Part shown: positions 25,011 through 36,999 of the stretch, piece by piece
How the letters are laid out: each line of letters opens with the position of its first letter
Position numbering within the stretch: the stretch's first letter is position 1
Origin: Tenodera sinensis
Taxonomy: Eukaryota > Arthropoda > Insecta > Mantodea > Mantidae
Assembly (NCBI GenBank): GCA_030765045.1
Contig: CM060967.1
Span: forward strand, 162,630,251 to 162,694,250
Direction of reading: 5' to 3'
Length of the DNA: 64,000 nt
The notes under the pieces: model-generated
Database searches by the model: none
The model's input: only the letters and a program-made list of their open reading frames with translations
What the model was told of the DNA's origin: nothing
Made by a program: the position numbers and the translations under genes

Positions 25011-26340
25011 ATGAATTGAAAGCTAGCATACATATAATACTTACTAATTTGTTACATCAGAACTGCCCTGGTGAGTATGTTGTATCTCACATTTTACCAG
25101 ACCCAGACTTTTGCTCCGTTTACTCATTCACCCATATTTAGAAAACAAACAGAAACGTTTATGTATGTGTACAAATATTTCTATATATGTTGTTATATTG
25201 CACAGTAAGACAGAAAACTGTGAACTTCGAACACAAAACACAAGCCTTTCCCGGATATTAGTTTGTTTAATAACAAATGCGGGAAATCGAAGTTGACAGT
25301 GTAGCCAATATAGAAATAGGTCTTGGGAAGCAGGTTAACCACCCTCATTATGTTTCAAACAATCCATGGGAAATTTAAACTGATATATTTCCAACTCTTA
25401 AGTAACAGTGCAGCTGTTATAATACGAATTAAAACTTAAAACTATAGTTTAAATCTAACAGGGGGCATCAAGTTCCTGTATAATACCGGGTTTTAGCGTG
25501 GAGTAATGCAAGAGACCATCTTGTGCCTGTTATCAGACGTTTGCAGCGTTCAGTTGTTCGCCCAGATGCTCAGTTATTACCGCAGTATATGCATAGACCA
25601 GAAATAGATGATTGCATACGTACAGTTTGACAAATGTGGGATTCATGTTATGGGGCTTGCTCACCACAGCTTCCCACTTAAAATCAGCCGAAGGAAGCAC
25701 ACGCCACTGAGGAACTTACGAACGTCAATTTTCGCAGAAAGGAAGCAGACTACGTCTTATTCTTGGCCGCAGATTGAGAGAACCCATGCGGATTCATGAC
25801 AACAAATGAAGAGCGTTTGATGGGTTCTGCAGCAACTCACCTGAAGCAACGTGGGCGGCCTTCGCGGTATTATTATGGGAAACTTCTTGAAAGACATTTC
25901 TTGCGTACACAAATGCGCTTTAGGTTTGGGAAGTCGTCCAAGTCAAGGAATATGGGTCATCATTGTGTTCTGCTTGTGCGTCATTCACTAAAATACTTGT
26001 CTTCACACACGAAACATCTATATTACATTCACATGTCTATCTCTAGACACTATCCTTCGTGTTCATATATGTATCTCCTAAAAGCTGTTCTTAAAAAACG
26101 CCTATTTCTCTATCTCCTTCATATTAATCGAGATAAAAGTTGGCAGTAATATTTCCATTATGCATCTCGTTCTAGATACAGAATCCTGATAGCATAGGTA
26201 ACGAAATAATATGCACTGAAACTATTTCTGGAAGTGTTTATCCCGATCAGCATTAAATAAAGCAAGTTTTACACAACAAATAAAATACTGCCTAGGTTTT
26301 TTTTCCTTTTGTTTCTTGTTGTTTTTCTGATTGTTTACTA
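25011..26340. other. Unassigned, includes a GC-richer patch at 25500-25950
   Basis: 25500-25950 has more GC than its surroundings and broken reading frames (including VIRRLQRSVVRPDAQ and THLKQRGRPSRYYYGK) that look vaguely protein-like. I cannot assign them to a family. Confidence 0.35.
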
Positions 26341-26344
26341 TTTT

Positions 26345-26347
<3 letters not shown>

Positions 26348-26408
<61 letters not shown>

Positions 26409-26409
26409 T
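26348..26409. repeat. (CT)n-(CA)n microsatellite
   Basis: About 40 bp CT followed by about 20 bp CA, adjacent to the SINE-like head at 26410-26490. Another short CA tract lies at 26700-26732. Confidence 0.95.
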
Positions 26410-26490
26410 TAACATAGGCACAAACATCCATGCCGAGGCGAAACTCAAAGCCTCGAACCTTTGCCCGACTGCGAGGGCCGGCCATATTCT
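26410..26490 (-). mobile_element. tRNA-like SINE head, family 3 (copy 2)
   Basis: Same arrangement as 20257-20345: GAGGGCCGGCCAT at the outer end, CAAAGCCTCGAACC (box B-like on the minus strand) and a dinucleotide tract at the 3' side. Confidence 0.5.
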
Positions 26491-26739
26491 CTCGGTACAA
26501 GGAATAGACTAGCTCCTAAGCCAGTTCTGAGTAGTCTTGTGTACACAACCGTTTTGGGCATACAGAGAATTTTCTAAACTTACCTATGGAAAAAGACCTA
26601 ATATCAAATTCGTGTAACCATAAGTGCTGCAGTTTAGCTCACTAAAGTTAGGAAAACTAATTATGTTGCTTAACATTTGTAAGAGCTAGAGTTCGACAAC
26701 ACACACACACGCACACGCACACACACACACACTAAAACA

Positions 26740-27600
26740 TGAACGCAATTCTCTGAGTGGCAGTCTTAGAAATTAAATAAAAAGGAGTGCTAGAATTTAG
26801 AAATTTAAGCCCAAATTTCACATTAGTACTCAATCCAGAATCTCTCTATCTTAATTTATTTTTTATATATAATCCAGGAAATAACTACCGTTTGTAAACT
26901 CTAGCAATGCAGATCGCTATTAGGGTAGTCGGAAAAAAAAAAGTTATTATTGTGCATTCTGTGATTGTTCAAAATGAACTTTACCATATGAAATCCCGCC
27001 CAGTGAGAAGTGAGAGTTGCTTTTCGATTTTTGAATTCTCAGAAGTTGAAATCCTTATAAATTTACCGTCAACTAAAGGAAGTGCATTGTAATACAGTAA
27101 TGAACGAAAGAAATGTGAGAAAGTGGAGTGAAATGTTCAACAATTAACGAAAAAATGTGCGTGATGAAACTCGACCTGCATTTCCTGTCTCATCACAGAT
27201 GCTTTGAACAATCAAGTGAATAAAACCCGTACAAGACAAACGCGTATCGCTAGAGGAGTTAAAGACTTCTTACCCAAACATTCTCATTCCTTGCTTGTTG
27301 AAATTGTATCCGGAGTTCTTGCCTTAAAGAACTGGCTGCAACGGACTACAACATGTGAATTCTAAAACGCATGGTCAGGTACAAGAAATGGACAAACGAC
27401 GAAGGTAATTATACGGAGAAATAGGGTAAACTTCAACTCTGTAGCTGCTTTTTAAATAAAATAGGTACTTTTTTCCTCAATTTCTTTTAAAGAAAAACGT
27501 TCATTATTTCCTGGATCACGCTCGTACATAGGGTATTTTCTCCTTTTATTTTAGTACGCCATAAATACTTATTTTTAAACAAAACGTTTTTTAAATATAT
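26740..27600. other. No gene recognised
   Basis: AT-rich flank of the LTR element. No domain or repeat family copy was recognised. Confidence 0.4.
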
Positions 27601-27834
27601 TGTGACGTTGACATTGAGATTCCCTAGCGTTCCATATATTTTATGTGACGCGGGTGACCTCACGTTGCCAAGAAGTTAGAGTAACTTTGATCAGGCTTTG
27701 AATGCTGCTTGTAAGTTTGTGTGCTCAAAAGAAGTATTGATTGTGTATTTGTGGTATTCGGTAATCGAGAGAATACTTGTAAAAAGAGAAAATACGTGTA
27801 AGTAAGAAAGTAATTGAAGACTAATTGTGCAACA
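27601..27834 (+). repeat. Left LTR
   Basis: Begins TGTGACGTTGACATTGAG and shares CCATATATTTTATG, TCACGTTG, CTTGTAAAAAGAG and GTAAGTAA blocks in order with the right copy. About 234 bp. Confidence 0.8.
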
Positions 27835-27872
27835 TTTGTTGTCGGGAGCACGACGAAAGTTACGAAAGCAAG

Positions 27873-28735
27873 ATGGAAGAATTTATGAAAGCGCTGTTAG
27901 CTGGTATGATCAAAATGAATTCCGGAATGGCAGAGATGAAAAACGAGGTAATTGAAATGAGGATAGAGCTGTCGGCGATGACTGATGGACAACTGATTGG
28001 CGTGAAGGAAGACGAGAAAGACTTCGGTCAACGCGTTAACGCCTTTGAGGACGCCCGAGAAGACAGTGTCCACGGCAACACCATGCAACCTTACGCCAGG
28101 ATGGAACAAATACTCGGTAAAAATTACAAGATCGAGGTGCCAGGGCGCGATACAATACCCAGGTACGAAGACACGCCGACTTTTGAAGTCTTCGGCCCAC
28201 AATTTGCCACGTCGCTGCCCGCAGCCGATGGTCCACAGAAGAAGAAGCTGCGCAAATGATAGCTAGCCTCCGAGGACGGGTGGCAGAAGTACTGAACGTG
28301 ATTCCGACGTCGGTGGCTGCACATAATAGCCAGCTCAAGTTAAAGCAGCAACAGTCAAGGGAGATGCTGCAGGAGTTCGCCCGTGGTAATGAAGAACTAG
28401 TGAATAATGTCCTGGTGAACTTCCCGGCCGAATACGTGTATCAAGAGGTTATCTATTCCATCAACGGGTTGCGTGACACCAAGATAAGTCAGCGTCTAAT
28501 ACTGGGCGAATATGAGACCATCCACGATGCGCTGAGGATCGTGCTGACCATGAAGGCGGTCAAGGCAACAACTGACCTCACCTGGAAGATCTGGAGTATT
28601 CATTTTCTGTGGGACGGGAGATCAGCCCCAGAACATCGACGATCTCCCAAAAATGCGTGTTGGAAATGTGACTGGCCAGGACATCTGGTGGGGGGCCGTT
28701 CACAACTAGTCTACGAGCTAATGGAAAACAAATGA
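27873..28735 (+). pseudogene. LTR-retrotransposon gag with zinc knuckle, frameshifted
   Basis: The ATG at 27873 (MEEFMKALLAGM) opens a Lys/Glu-rich, probably coiled-coil N-terminus. That frame ends at 28257, but a second frame already reads RSRWSTEEEAAQMIASLRG from about 28220, so one indel near 28200-28225 breaks a single gag. The second part has a capsid-like region (LQEFARGNEELVNNVLVNFP, then ING--D-------GEYETIHDAL) and ends with the nucleocapsid knuckle CWKCDWPGH. The fourth ligand of this CX2CX4HX4C finger is arginine instead of cysteine. No immediate start alternatives matter because the gene is broken. Confidence 0.75.
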
Positions 28736-28852
28736 GTATCGGTGTGAAGAGGAGCACTTCGGAGCTGTCAATTCTGATCTCTCGTGTGATGCTGCACACC
28801 TTTTGTAGGATAATGGACGACACATTCGAAAGGATAGGTACCAACGGGGCGG

Positions 28853-29277
28853 TACCAGATGTTGGTGGACATGAGTGCAGCCGTGACCGTGGAGTGACCT
28901 GACGTGGCGGAGGGCTTGTCATTGAGGAAACCAGATCGATTCTACAAGATAGTGCTGGCACCTTGTCTGTGGAGGAGGAGATCCTGATGACCTTGGGGCA
29001 AAATGTTAGTAGTCTATGAGCGTTCGTCGTGAGGATGGCTGAGGATGTGGATCTGAACCCCGAGGTGGCGATCGACATCGGCAGGAGGATCCTGCGAGTC
29101 GGACAGAATGAGGTAACGCTCCGAAACCCTAGCGAACGTGCTGGGGCCAGCAGGATAATCCTGGAAAAGGTTATTTTAGACTCATCTGGAGCAAGGTGTC
29201 TGCTAAGGCGTACTAGGGGAGGTAAGCTGTCATTGAACCTCGTGAGTCAGGATGGCCCGTCAAACACACCCGGATAA
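28853..29277 (+). pseudogene. Retroviral-type aspartic protease remnant and linker
   Basis: Codons at 28853-28894 read YQMLVDMSAAVTVE. This is the position and shape of the LLVDTGAAVTV active-site block, but DTG has become DMS. A further frame from 29029 reads RILRVGQNEVTLRNPSER and ends at 29275; this resembles the segment after protease in Gypsy polyproteins. Stops separate the two pieces. The polymerase domains that should follow are missing. Confidence 0.6.
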
Positions 29278-29420
29278 CGGAGCGCCGTCCAACGACAAAG
29301 AACAAAGCCCACACTTGGGGGATGAGAGAATAGGCTATGCGGTCTACCGAATCCAGGACCTGCCCGAAAGGAAGATACCGATGGCGCTGTTCGAGGCGAC
29401 CAGCGCTGAAGGAGGAGCAG

Positions 29421-29652
29421 TGTGACATTAACGCCGAGGTTCCGTGCGGGAAGCATCCCATATATTTTATGTTCCGTGGGTGAAGTCACGTTGTCAGGGA
29501 GTCAGAGCAACTTTGACCAAGTTTTGAAATGCTGGTTGTAAGTTCGTGTACTCAAACGAGTTTTGATAGTACATTTGTATAATTGAGGAATTACTTGTAA
29601 AAAGAGTAAACAAGAGTAAGTAAAAATGACATTAAAGGCTAATTTTGCGACA
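29421..29652 (+). repeat. Right LTR
   Basis: Begins TGTGACATTAACGCC after a purine-rich tract and parallels the left LTR to GCGACA at 29652. Confidence 0.8.
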
Positions 29653-30261
29653 ATATAACTGATATGAGCAAGTAAATACTTCGAATGTAAAATAGATATC
29701 TACTTCTAAAATGTTTTAACTTCTTTTTTGGTCATTAGTACGTCATCAAGGGGAAATTACGAAAGTGCAGTTATAAGGAATAAAAAATAAACATCTTTTA
29801 GATCGCTGTGAAATTATATAATATTATGAAATTATACTCTCGTAGTTTTTTCTTGAGAAATGCTTCAAATGGCACTGGAATAAAGTATTGTTATCTGTGT
29901 TAGATAATACTGTTGCATTGTTTAGTATACATATCTGCAAGAATTTTACGCTATCACAAAATGCACAGAAAACAAACACTTAAAAAATGCACCAGATAGA
30001 ACGTGGACTTTCATGAGGCAATGAAGGGCATTCATTGGTTCATTTGTTGGTCTTATAATCTGTTCAGACATCAGGTACATCATTACTTCTCAAGTTACAA
30101 CATGGTAAACAATGAGACAGCTGACTTTCAGAAATCTAAAGCGCGGTGAATCATGAATACTAACACTGTCACTAAATTACTTATTCGCATAATGAACTCT
30201 AAATCAGTAATTTATAAATTTTGCAGCATGACTAATTTTACTTTTTATACTGCCTACCTTT

Positions 30262-30480
30262 AATAAATAGAGAAACTATTGTATTCCACCCAAACATTTG
30301 ATATCAGATTTCACTGAAAATATTTGTACAGAAACTGGGGAATACAAAAAATAATTTTTAGAAAAAGTCCGCGCATACGTGTGTGTCTGGTTGCCTATCT
30401 GTTTCTGTGTCGGTGTATGTGTTGGCTGTCTAGCTGTCTATCTGTGTGAGTGTGAGTGAGCGAGAGAGTAACTGAGTGCC
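30262..30480 (+). repeat. Family B, 5' portion
   Basis: TATTGTATTCCACCCAAACATTTGATATCAGATTTCACTG and TTTTTAGAAAAAGTCCG match the start of the copy at 15375; the CTGTC-rich patch follows, and then similarity ends. Confidence 0.7.
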
Positions 30481-30547
30481 TAAGTATGAAAAATCACCGA
30501 ATGAATTACAGAGAGGTGTCATTAACCTGAAAGATATCACAAAGACT

Positions 30548-30645
30548 CAAAGACACCAAAATCCAGTGGGAGAAAATCCCCACGGCGGTAGTGGGAATTG
30601 AAGCGCGCTCTTTGCAGTTACTATCTAGGAAAAGTAAACGCGAAG
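30548..30645 (-). repeat. Possible tRNA-like SINE scrap
   Basis: Plus-strand GTGGGAATTGAAGCGCGCTCT resembles a reversed box B context (GGAAT-GAA--C). No convincing box A is visible. Confidence 0.3.
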
Positions 30646-30888
30646 CCCAGAATGCCTAAAAAAGAAACAAGGTGGTAACCCTTTTAAATGTTTTGTCTTC
30701 TCTAAAATTTCTAAAATATTATTACTAAAACTATTATTTAGTTCAAATTATTATCATGCACAAAAAATGTGCTAAGTGCGGTATTTGTGCTGTGTCCAGC
30801 TGTATCGTATAAACACGAGTTTTTTTGAAAACTTCTTTAATTATTTCTGGCCAGTGGATTATAAATAGACAAGTCCTAGGAACGTTTT

Positions 30889-30908
30889 ATTTTTTTTTTT
30901 TTTTTATT

Positions 30909-30951
<43 letters not shown>
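30889..30951. repeat. Poly(T) tract
   Basis: About 60 T residues with a few A interruptions. It may be the poly(A) tail of a minus-strand insertion, but I see no element body to its right. Confidence 0.9.
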
Positions 30952-30955
<4 letters not shown>

Positions 30956-31099
30956 AAACTAGTAAGAGCAAAATTGTTCTTCGTTGTGGTAGCGGAAACT
31001 GCTTTAGAGAACTAGAATAGAAAGTGTAAAAGTTGCACAAAGAAGGAACTTCCGTCCAAGTTCTGCTTTCAAAATAAATTGTAAATTTTCTTTCGAAAA

Positions 31100-31900
31100 A
31101 TATAGTTTCCCTTCAACTGTAGATTGATATCCATAATTTGTCTACATGATATACTCGTAAGAATTAGCTCAACTTTAAGAATTATTCTTTTGTTTTTAAA
31201 TCACCGTTTATAAATACCCAGCTCTGCCCCCAAGCTTAAAAAATGGCTCAGACAAAGTAGTCTTAATATAAAGATGCCTCGAAAGAATCTTGTTAGTATA
31301 CTGTGCTGGTAACAATGTCATATTCCAATGTAAACAGTACATCACTGAATAATTTAACCTAACATCTAGTACCATTCACTTGTTTAGTAAATGTGTCATG
31401 AAAAATCACGCCTGAGGCAGAGGAAATTGGTGTGTTTGAGACGAGAATGAGTCACCAGCCAGGTGATGAGGGCGTGACTCACGTCGACCTCAGGTCAAGC
31501 CACACGCAAGCAAGGTCGTGGCATCATCGGGAAAAAGACGATCACAACAAACACTCACCGCTTTCATTCAAGGAATTACCTTTCCTGGGATGCATGAGTC
31601 ACATGATTTTACTGTTATGTGAGCCGTATTTGTCTAAAAGTAGCAGCCACGCTTTTATTGTGGCATGAAAAGAGAACCAAAGCTCATAATAATACCGCTT
31701 TATATTGATCACCACAAAATGCTTCATTTCCTCCATGATTGTGACTCGTAGTATCAATACGTGTATACGAAGATGTGGAAATAGAATGATTGCAGCTGCA
31801 TTCGATGCAACTTCAATAGTCGGTCTATTTTGCGTCAAATAAAGACATTGCAGTATAAACAATTATCAGTTGTGTTCCTTCTTTCAGCCAAAGTTGTCCC
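31100..31900. other. Unassigned, with a cluster of AP-1-like sites
   Basis: TGAGTCA or its reverse complement occurs at 31448-31454, 31475-31481 and 31595-31601, in a GC-richer island at 31430-31610. No gene was found beside it. Confidence 0.4.
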
Positions 31901-31904
31901 AGGC

Positions 31905-32095
31905 AATTTATTTTCCATTTCCTGTCATCTCAGACTGTTCTTACCTCGGCATCTTCCACGCGTCTCTGTGCGGCACCTCCGGTTCCCTCATTTCATCCTT
32001 GCCTCCTGGGGGTGGTAGCCACAATAGATCTGTGTAGGTCAACGTGGTGAGCGAGGTATCCCCCTCTGTTCTGGATATGAAATGGTTGCCTTAGA
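31905..32095 (+). repeat. GC-richer repeat tail related to 43290-43480
   Basis: Shares CGTCTCTGTG, CACAATAGAT and GCGAGGT-TCCCC blocks in order with 43320-43450. It is probably the 3' half of a composite SINE-like element; the rest is too diverged to define. Confidence 0.4.
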
Positions 32096-32744
32096 GGGGT
32101 AGAGACCGACCATGAGAGCAAAAATGGTGTCGCTATTTGTAATTAATTTCATTTCGTTGGTGTGAAAAAACAGTGAAAATGATATTTCACCAGTATCGAA
32201 CTATCATACATTCAAATTATCGTACACCCCCATAATTATCGTACGGATTGGCAACCCTGCTACCCTGAGTAAGACTCATTTAAGAGTGCGCCTACTTTGA
32301 TTTTTTTTTTCTCCCTTGCATGAACCGTGCTTAAAAATAAAAAGGAGAAAAAGCTAGCATATACTTTCCGCAAAATTGTTAAAAATTACAAATTATATGT
32401 TACTCCTTTTCTTTCTATTTGCTTTACGTCGCTTTATAGTCATATCGCAACGCATCTGTTAGGAGATACCTCGCAGGTCGGTGTGTAGCGGGCAGCCTTT
32501 CCTAGTCTCACCCCTTACCATACCAATCTTGGTTCGTCACTGTATACAGAGGGATCAGCGCAGGGCAACTGTACTTCTGCCTGTGATAGGCAGATGGCAT
32601 TAGGATACCAACCAGTCTATGTACTTTCATTATCTGTGAATAGATGGCACAGTATTCCCAGTACTATGTCTTTTTCAATTTTACTATTGTTTTAGACTTA
32701 AGATGGAACTTTGAGTCGTGGTGTTAAACATCCAATCTGGTATT

Positions 32745-32850
32745 TACCTTGGCGACTGAGAGAAACTACGAAAAAACCCAAATCAGTCGGGGCACGGGTT
32801 TCGAACCCCGGACCTCCCGAATGCGGGCTGCTTCTATGAGAGCTTGTAAA
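32745..32850 (-). mobile_element. tRNA-derived SINE, family 2 (copy 1)
   Basis: On the minus strand: a perfect box B (GGTTCGAAACC, inside GGGGTTCGAAACCCGTG), followed by GATTTGGGTTTTTTCGTAGTTTCTCTCAGTCGCC. This body recurs as GGGTTTTTC-G-GGTTT-CC--GTC in the copies at 34445, 37300, 42000 and 43055. Confidence 0.7.
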
Positions 32851-32859
32851 CAGAAACCT

Positions 32860-33300
32860 TCAATTAGTCATAGGCTATACATACGCAGTATTTTTGTCGC
32901 ATGGGATGGGATATGAAGTTAAAATAACCCTATAAATCTGTATGGTCAGGAAATAATGGCAAATATTATCACTTTTTTCAGGCGGAATATCGTTTGAACC
33001 CTCTAAAATTTGCAGTAAGAATACTTTCAATGGTTGTTTGTGGCACAAACACGTCAAGCTCCTCTCTGTTTTATAACTGTGAATTATCATGGAAGACTTC
33101 ATAGATTAGATAATACAATTTTTTAATAGTGTGTAGACTATTTTGAAACTTAATTTACTTTTAATTGGTTTTCTCATTAGAAAATGTTCAAGGTTAACTA
33201 ACATAAAACGGTGAACATATATCGACAGATGAAGAGCGAGCTTTGTTCCCAAGGAACATGTGTGATCAAAGAATTTCGAGTCATTTCAACAAAATCTTCT
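32860..33300. other. No gene recognised
   Basis: AT-rich sequence with one short minus-strand ORF and no motif. Confidence 0.4.
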
Positions 33301-33309
33301 TCTTTTATA

Positions 33310-34195
33310 TAGGCTAGTGTCTGTTTTTCTCACACAGATTCCAACGAGACGGACGCAAGGCTATTATTTCTTCTTGTTCTTGGACGCCCTATATCTCTTC
33401 TCCCTTAAGGCTTTCGATCTCTATTGTAATTAATCTATTACTATGTGCTCTATCCATGTGGTTGTTCTACTCCCTTTTCCCCATACTCACAAATTCGACT
33501 AGGTCTTTTATATGACATTCTTATTTTACATCTTCATTCTTAACTTTATCTAACCTAGTTTTTCCTATGATTGCTCTTAATGCATTCATTTCCGTTGTAC
33601 GCATTGACTGTCTTGTCTTACTATTATCTATAGCTTGTGTCTCGGCGCCATATATAATTATTGATCTAACTGCAACTTTGTTTATCCTTGTTTTACTTTC
33701 TGTTTGTAAAATATTTGTTTTTTCCAGATGGGATCGCTCAAATAGCCTGATTTTCTCAGGGTTTTTGTACTTATTTCCTGATTTCTTCTGACTTCAATCA
33801 CTCGTAACTTTAACACCCACATATATAAATTGCATCGATTATTTTTCCGTTTATCTCTCTTATAGAGTCTCTAGATATACACATAAATTAGTTTCCTTGG
33901 TGGATACTTCCATATTATGGCACTTTGCTATTATATTAAACCGATGCAAGTCATCTTCTGTTCATGCTAAAAGCACTGCGTCACCAGCATAACATACAAT
34001 ATTTATATTCCTATTACTCGTCCGGTAACCTTGGATATTATTTAATTCTTGAATAATTTTGTCCATTGCTAAATTAAATAGTATAGGACTAAGAGAATCT
34101 CTTTGTCTAATTCCACCTGTGCCACTCACTTCTTCAGTCAATATACCATTATTACTTATCCTAGTCTTTTTTTCGGTATTCATATATGTTATTAA
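33310..34195 (-). pseudogene. Antisense LINE reverse-transcriptase region, decayed
   Basis: The right part reads on the minus strand GIRQRDSLSPILFNLAMDKI and then IVCYAGDAVLLA. These are RT motifs 4 and 5 with the YADD box changed to YAGD (33980-33991) and the usual RQGDS changed to RQRDS. Further left, broken frames give INKVAVRSIIIYGAETQAID and MRTTEMNALRAIIGKTRLDKV, matching the Y--ET-----------R--EM--LR-I-GKT--D tail of the same LINE type. Leftmost, RKALREKRYRAS-like sequence matches the terminal R-P-G---RGRP block. Many stops make it inactive. Confidence 0.8.
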
Positions 34196-34444
34196 ACAAA
34201 ATCTTAAGAATTAACCTAATACTTATGGATATGTTTTGAACAAATATGGCGGAAGCAGTGAATTATGTGGCTGCTGGGTTTATGTCGTAGAAGACATGGA
34301 TTTGTTTCCCGGCTGACATGGCGGAGTCTGGAAGTGTGAATGTGGGAGTCCGTTTTACGAAAAAGTAATTCATTAAAACCAAGCTTTAAAAACTGTGCAG
34401 TTAAAAGGTAACTGACACCATAAGTTGTTTTTCAAGTAAGAGGT

Positions 34445-34560
34445 GGCGCCGCGGCAACGTGTGCGACTGGCATATGGAGGTCCCGGGTTCGATCGCCACT
34501 CTGACTTGGATTTCCCTGTGGTTTCCTCTTGTCACAAGGCGAACGCTGGGGTGGATTCTC
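34445..34560 (+). mobile_element. tRNA-derived SINE, family 2 (copy 2)
   Basis: Box B-like GGTTCGATCGCC at 34486-34497, then GACTTGGATTTCCCTGTGGTTTCC and GCGAACGCTGGG. Box A is not clear. A second, separate head follows at 34600. Confidence 0.7.
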
Positions 34561-34599
34561 TACTCCACGGATTCCTTTCCCTTTCTTTCTCTTTCAGGT

Positions 34600-34775
34600 T
34601 TGGTTGGTAGCGCGTTGGTTCGTTCCGGCGGCCGCATAGCAGCTTTCGGGGGATCGTGGGTTCGATTCCCGGCTGAAAATCCTGACCTTGGGTTTTTCAG
34701 GGTTTTTCCCGTGTCACTCAGGCAAATGTTGGGAAGGATATTCACCCTTGAGCTAGCAATGCTGGGATACTAACA
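34600..34775 (+). mobile_element. tRNA-derived SINE, family 2 (copy 3)
   Basis: Box A TGGTAGCGCGTTGG at 34605-34618 and perfect box B GGTTCGATTCC at 34659-34669. The body GGGTTTTTCAGGGTTTTTCCCG (34690-34711) leads to GGCAAATGTTGGG. It lies in tandem with copy 2 in the same orientation. Confidence 0.8.
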
Positions 34776-34779
34776 TAGC

Positions 34780-35860
34780 CAGGTATGTATTGCGCAAGGT
34801 TTTTGAGAGGCCTAAGCTTTGTTAATGTGTTGAAACTTCAGCCATAATCTTTCTCAGAAAACGCTAGTGTTCCTCTCACATTCTTCTGAGGGAAACACAG
34901 TAGTTAATGTGGATGGTAGATCTATTTGTGGCATCATCATAAGCTGCCATGTGCTACTGCGTCCTCAAGAGATCAGGGCACTCCTCAGACTTTTTCTTGT
35001 TATAGGCTTCAGTAACTTAAAGTTTCCTTCAAAGAAATAATCACATATTAAATGTCTGTCAGATGAATTTGTTGCGGTGTTACTGCATCCTTTGTGCAGT
35101 TCCTTCTTCAACAATCCAACTACAGCAACTAATGTGTTGTAACATCCGGTGCATAACCACATCCTGTGTATTTAGTGAGACAGCACACCACAAGATTGCG
35201 CAGTGCACTCCGTTATTTGGACAGGTGATTTTGATGGATGTATCCTTGTTGTGACTTTTGAGACGGACCAGCACTTTCAGGTAATTTTCAACTTCAGTTG
35301 AAGGATAAATTAAAGAAGAAATCATAATAACAGCAGTTCTATTGAACATCGTCATTAATCAACCGAAATTAGCCGTCAAGAAACACACCACCACAAACTT
35401 CATTGCAACGTGTGTGCCTATTAAAGTGTTGGTCATGATAAAGCATACACTACCACTCATGTTGCAAATCCTTCCAAACTATTTATTTTGATAACAACGC
35501 GTAATTAGTTTACAGGGTGACACACTGAACTACCTAGTTATATTATAAGTTCTGTCACAACTATAAACGTGGGTAGCACAGCAAAGAATGACATTATATA
35601 AAACATTTTCATAACATTTAATAACTATAATAGTGAATATAAAGAACAGATCGTTACTAAAAATGTCATCCTTTGGAGTCCACACATTAAACACTAGGTG
35701 TTTCAACAAGACTGCAGACTTGAATTTGGGGCCTCTAGGTTAAGAAACCAGAACTCTGACCATCGACGTGTTTTAGACGTCAGCTGGTCGCGTCAGGAGT
35801 ATTGCTGCGATTTCTACATTGGATTCGTTTGATTCTGAAAACCATATTCAATGTGGAACT
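34780..35860. other. No gene recognised
   Basis: A 91-codon minus-strand ORF at 35080-35355 (cysteine-containing, start MTMFNRTAV) and a 65-codon one beside it show no family I recognise. They may be chance or a decayed gene. Confidence 0.35.
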
Positions 35861-35869
35861 TTACCTTTC

Positions 35870-36175
35870 AACCTGGTTGGCTGTTTCCAGATTCCAAGTG
35901 TCGGCGGGAGTTTGGGGGTGCATGGTAGGGAATTTTCCCTCTATAAATCCTCGACCTCTGGATCGGGGAAGGTATCCGATTCCCCCCCCCCCCCCCAAGA
36001 GACGTGTAAGTCCGGAGGGGAGAGGGGAGCCGGTTGTACGATCCACCAACGTGGAGTTTAAATATGCAAGTGTGAGGGACCCTGCCCTCTGCTGTCATCT
36101 CACCTCAGATCCGGTCACCCTTAGTATCATCTCACCGCATCCCTTCCTCCCGAGCGGCGTCCCGTTAGAGGTATA
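35870..36175 (+). repeat. Possible diverged family H copy
   Basis: Shares loosely GATC-GGTCACCC, CTCACC-CATCC-TTCCTCC and GAGGTATAGGCACAA with the pair at 40795 and 41640. A run of about 16 C lies at 35983-35998. The match is weak. Confidence 0.35.
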
Positions 36176-36263
36176 GGCACAAAAGATTTCATAGTTCCAA
36201 GTCCTAAGTCTCTCATGTGAACATTACTATAAAATAACAAAAATAATTATTATAATGATAATA

Positions 36264-36830
<567 letters not shown>

Positions 36831-36999
36831 ATGTACCACTCAAGTTTCCAAAAACTCTTTAAACTACTAAATCAAATTTAAGTTATTCAAATTAGGTTTT
36901 GAATTGCACACCACCTGTGTAAGCTTTTTATGCACACAGATGAACAGATGGTCATTGTATGTCAGAACCCGGGAGGAATAACTTGAAATGAGAGGTCTC

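Larger units (their letters stand above)
27601..29652 (+). mobile_element. Internally deleted Gypsy-like LTR retrotransposon
   Basis: Two directly repeated LTRs, 27601-27834 and 29421-29652, both begin TGTGAC and end in CA. Four-base ATAT flanks lie at 27597-27600 and 29653-29656, the usual Gypsy duplication length, though the motif is low complexity. A purine-rich tract (AAGGAGGAGCAG) precedes the right LTR, as a polypurine tract should. The 1.6-kb interior has gag and protease remains but no reverse transcriptase, RNase H or integrase, so the copy cannot move by itself. The LTRs differ at many positions, so the insertion is old. Confidence 0.8.

Noticed and set aside
34605..34669. Box A and box B suggesting a true tRNA gene
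   Set aside because: No complete cloverleaf or acceptor stem could be paired, and the SINE body follows directly.
35080..35355. 91-codon minus-strand ORF, possible host gene
   Set aside because: No recognisable motif, no promoter or splice context, and its length is within what chance allows in 64 kb.
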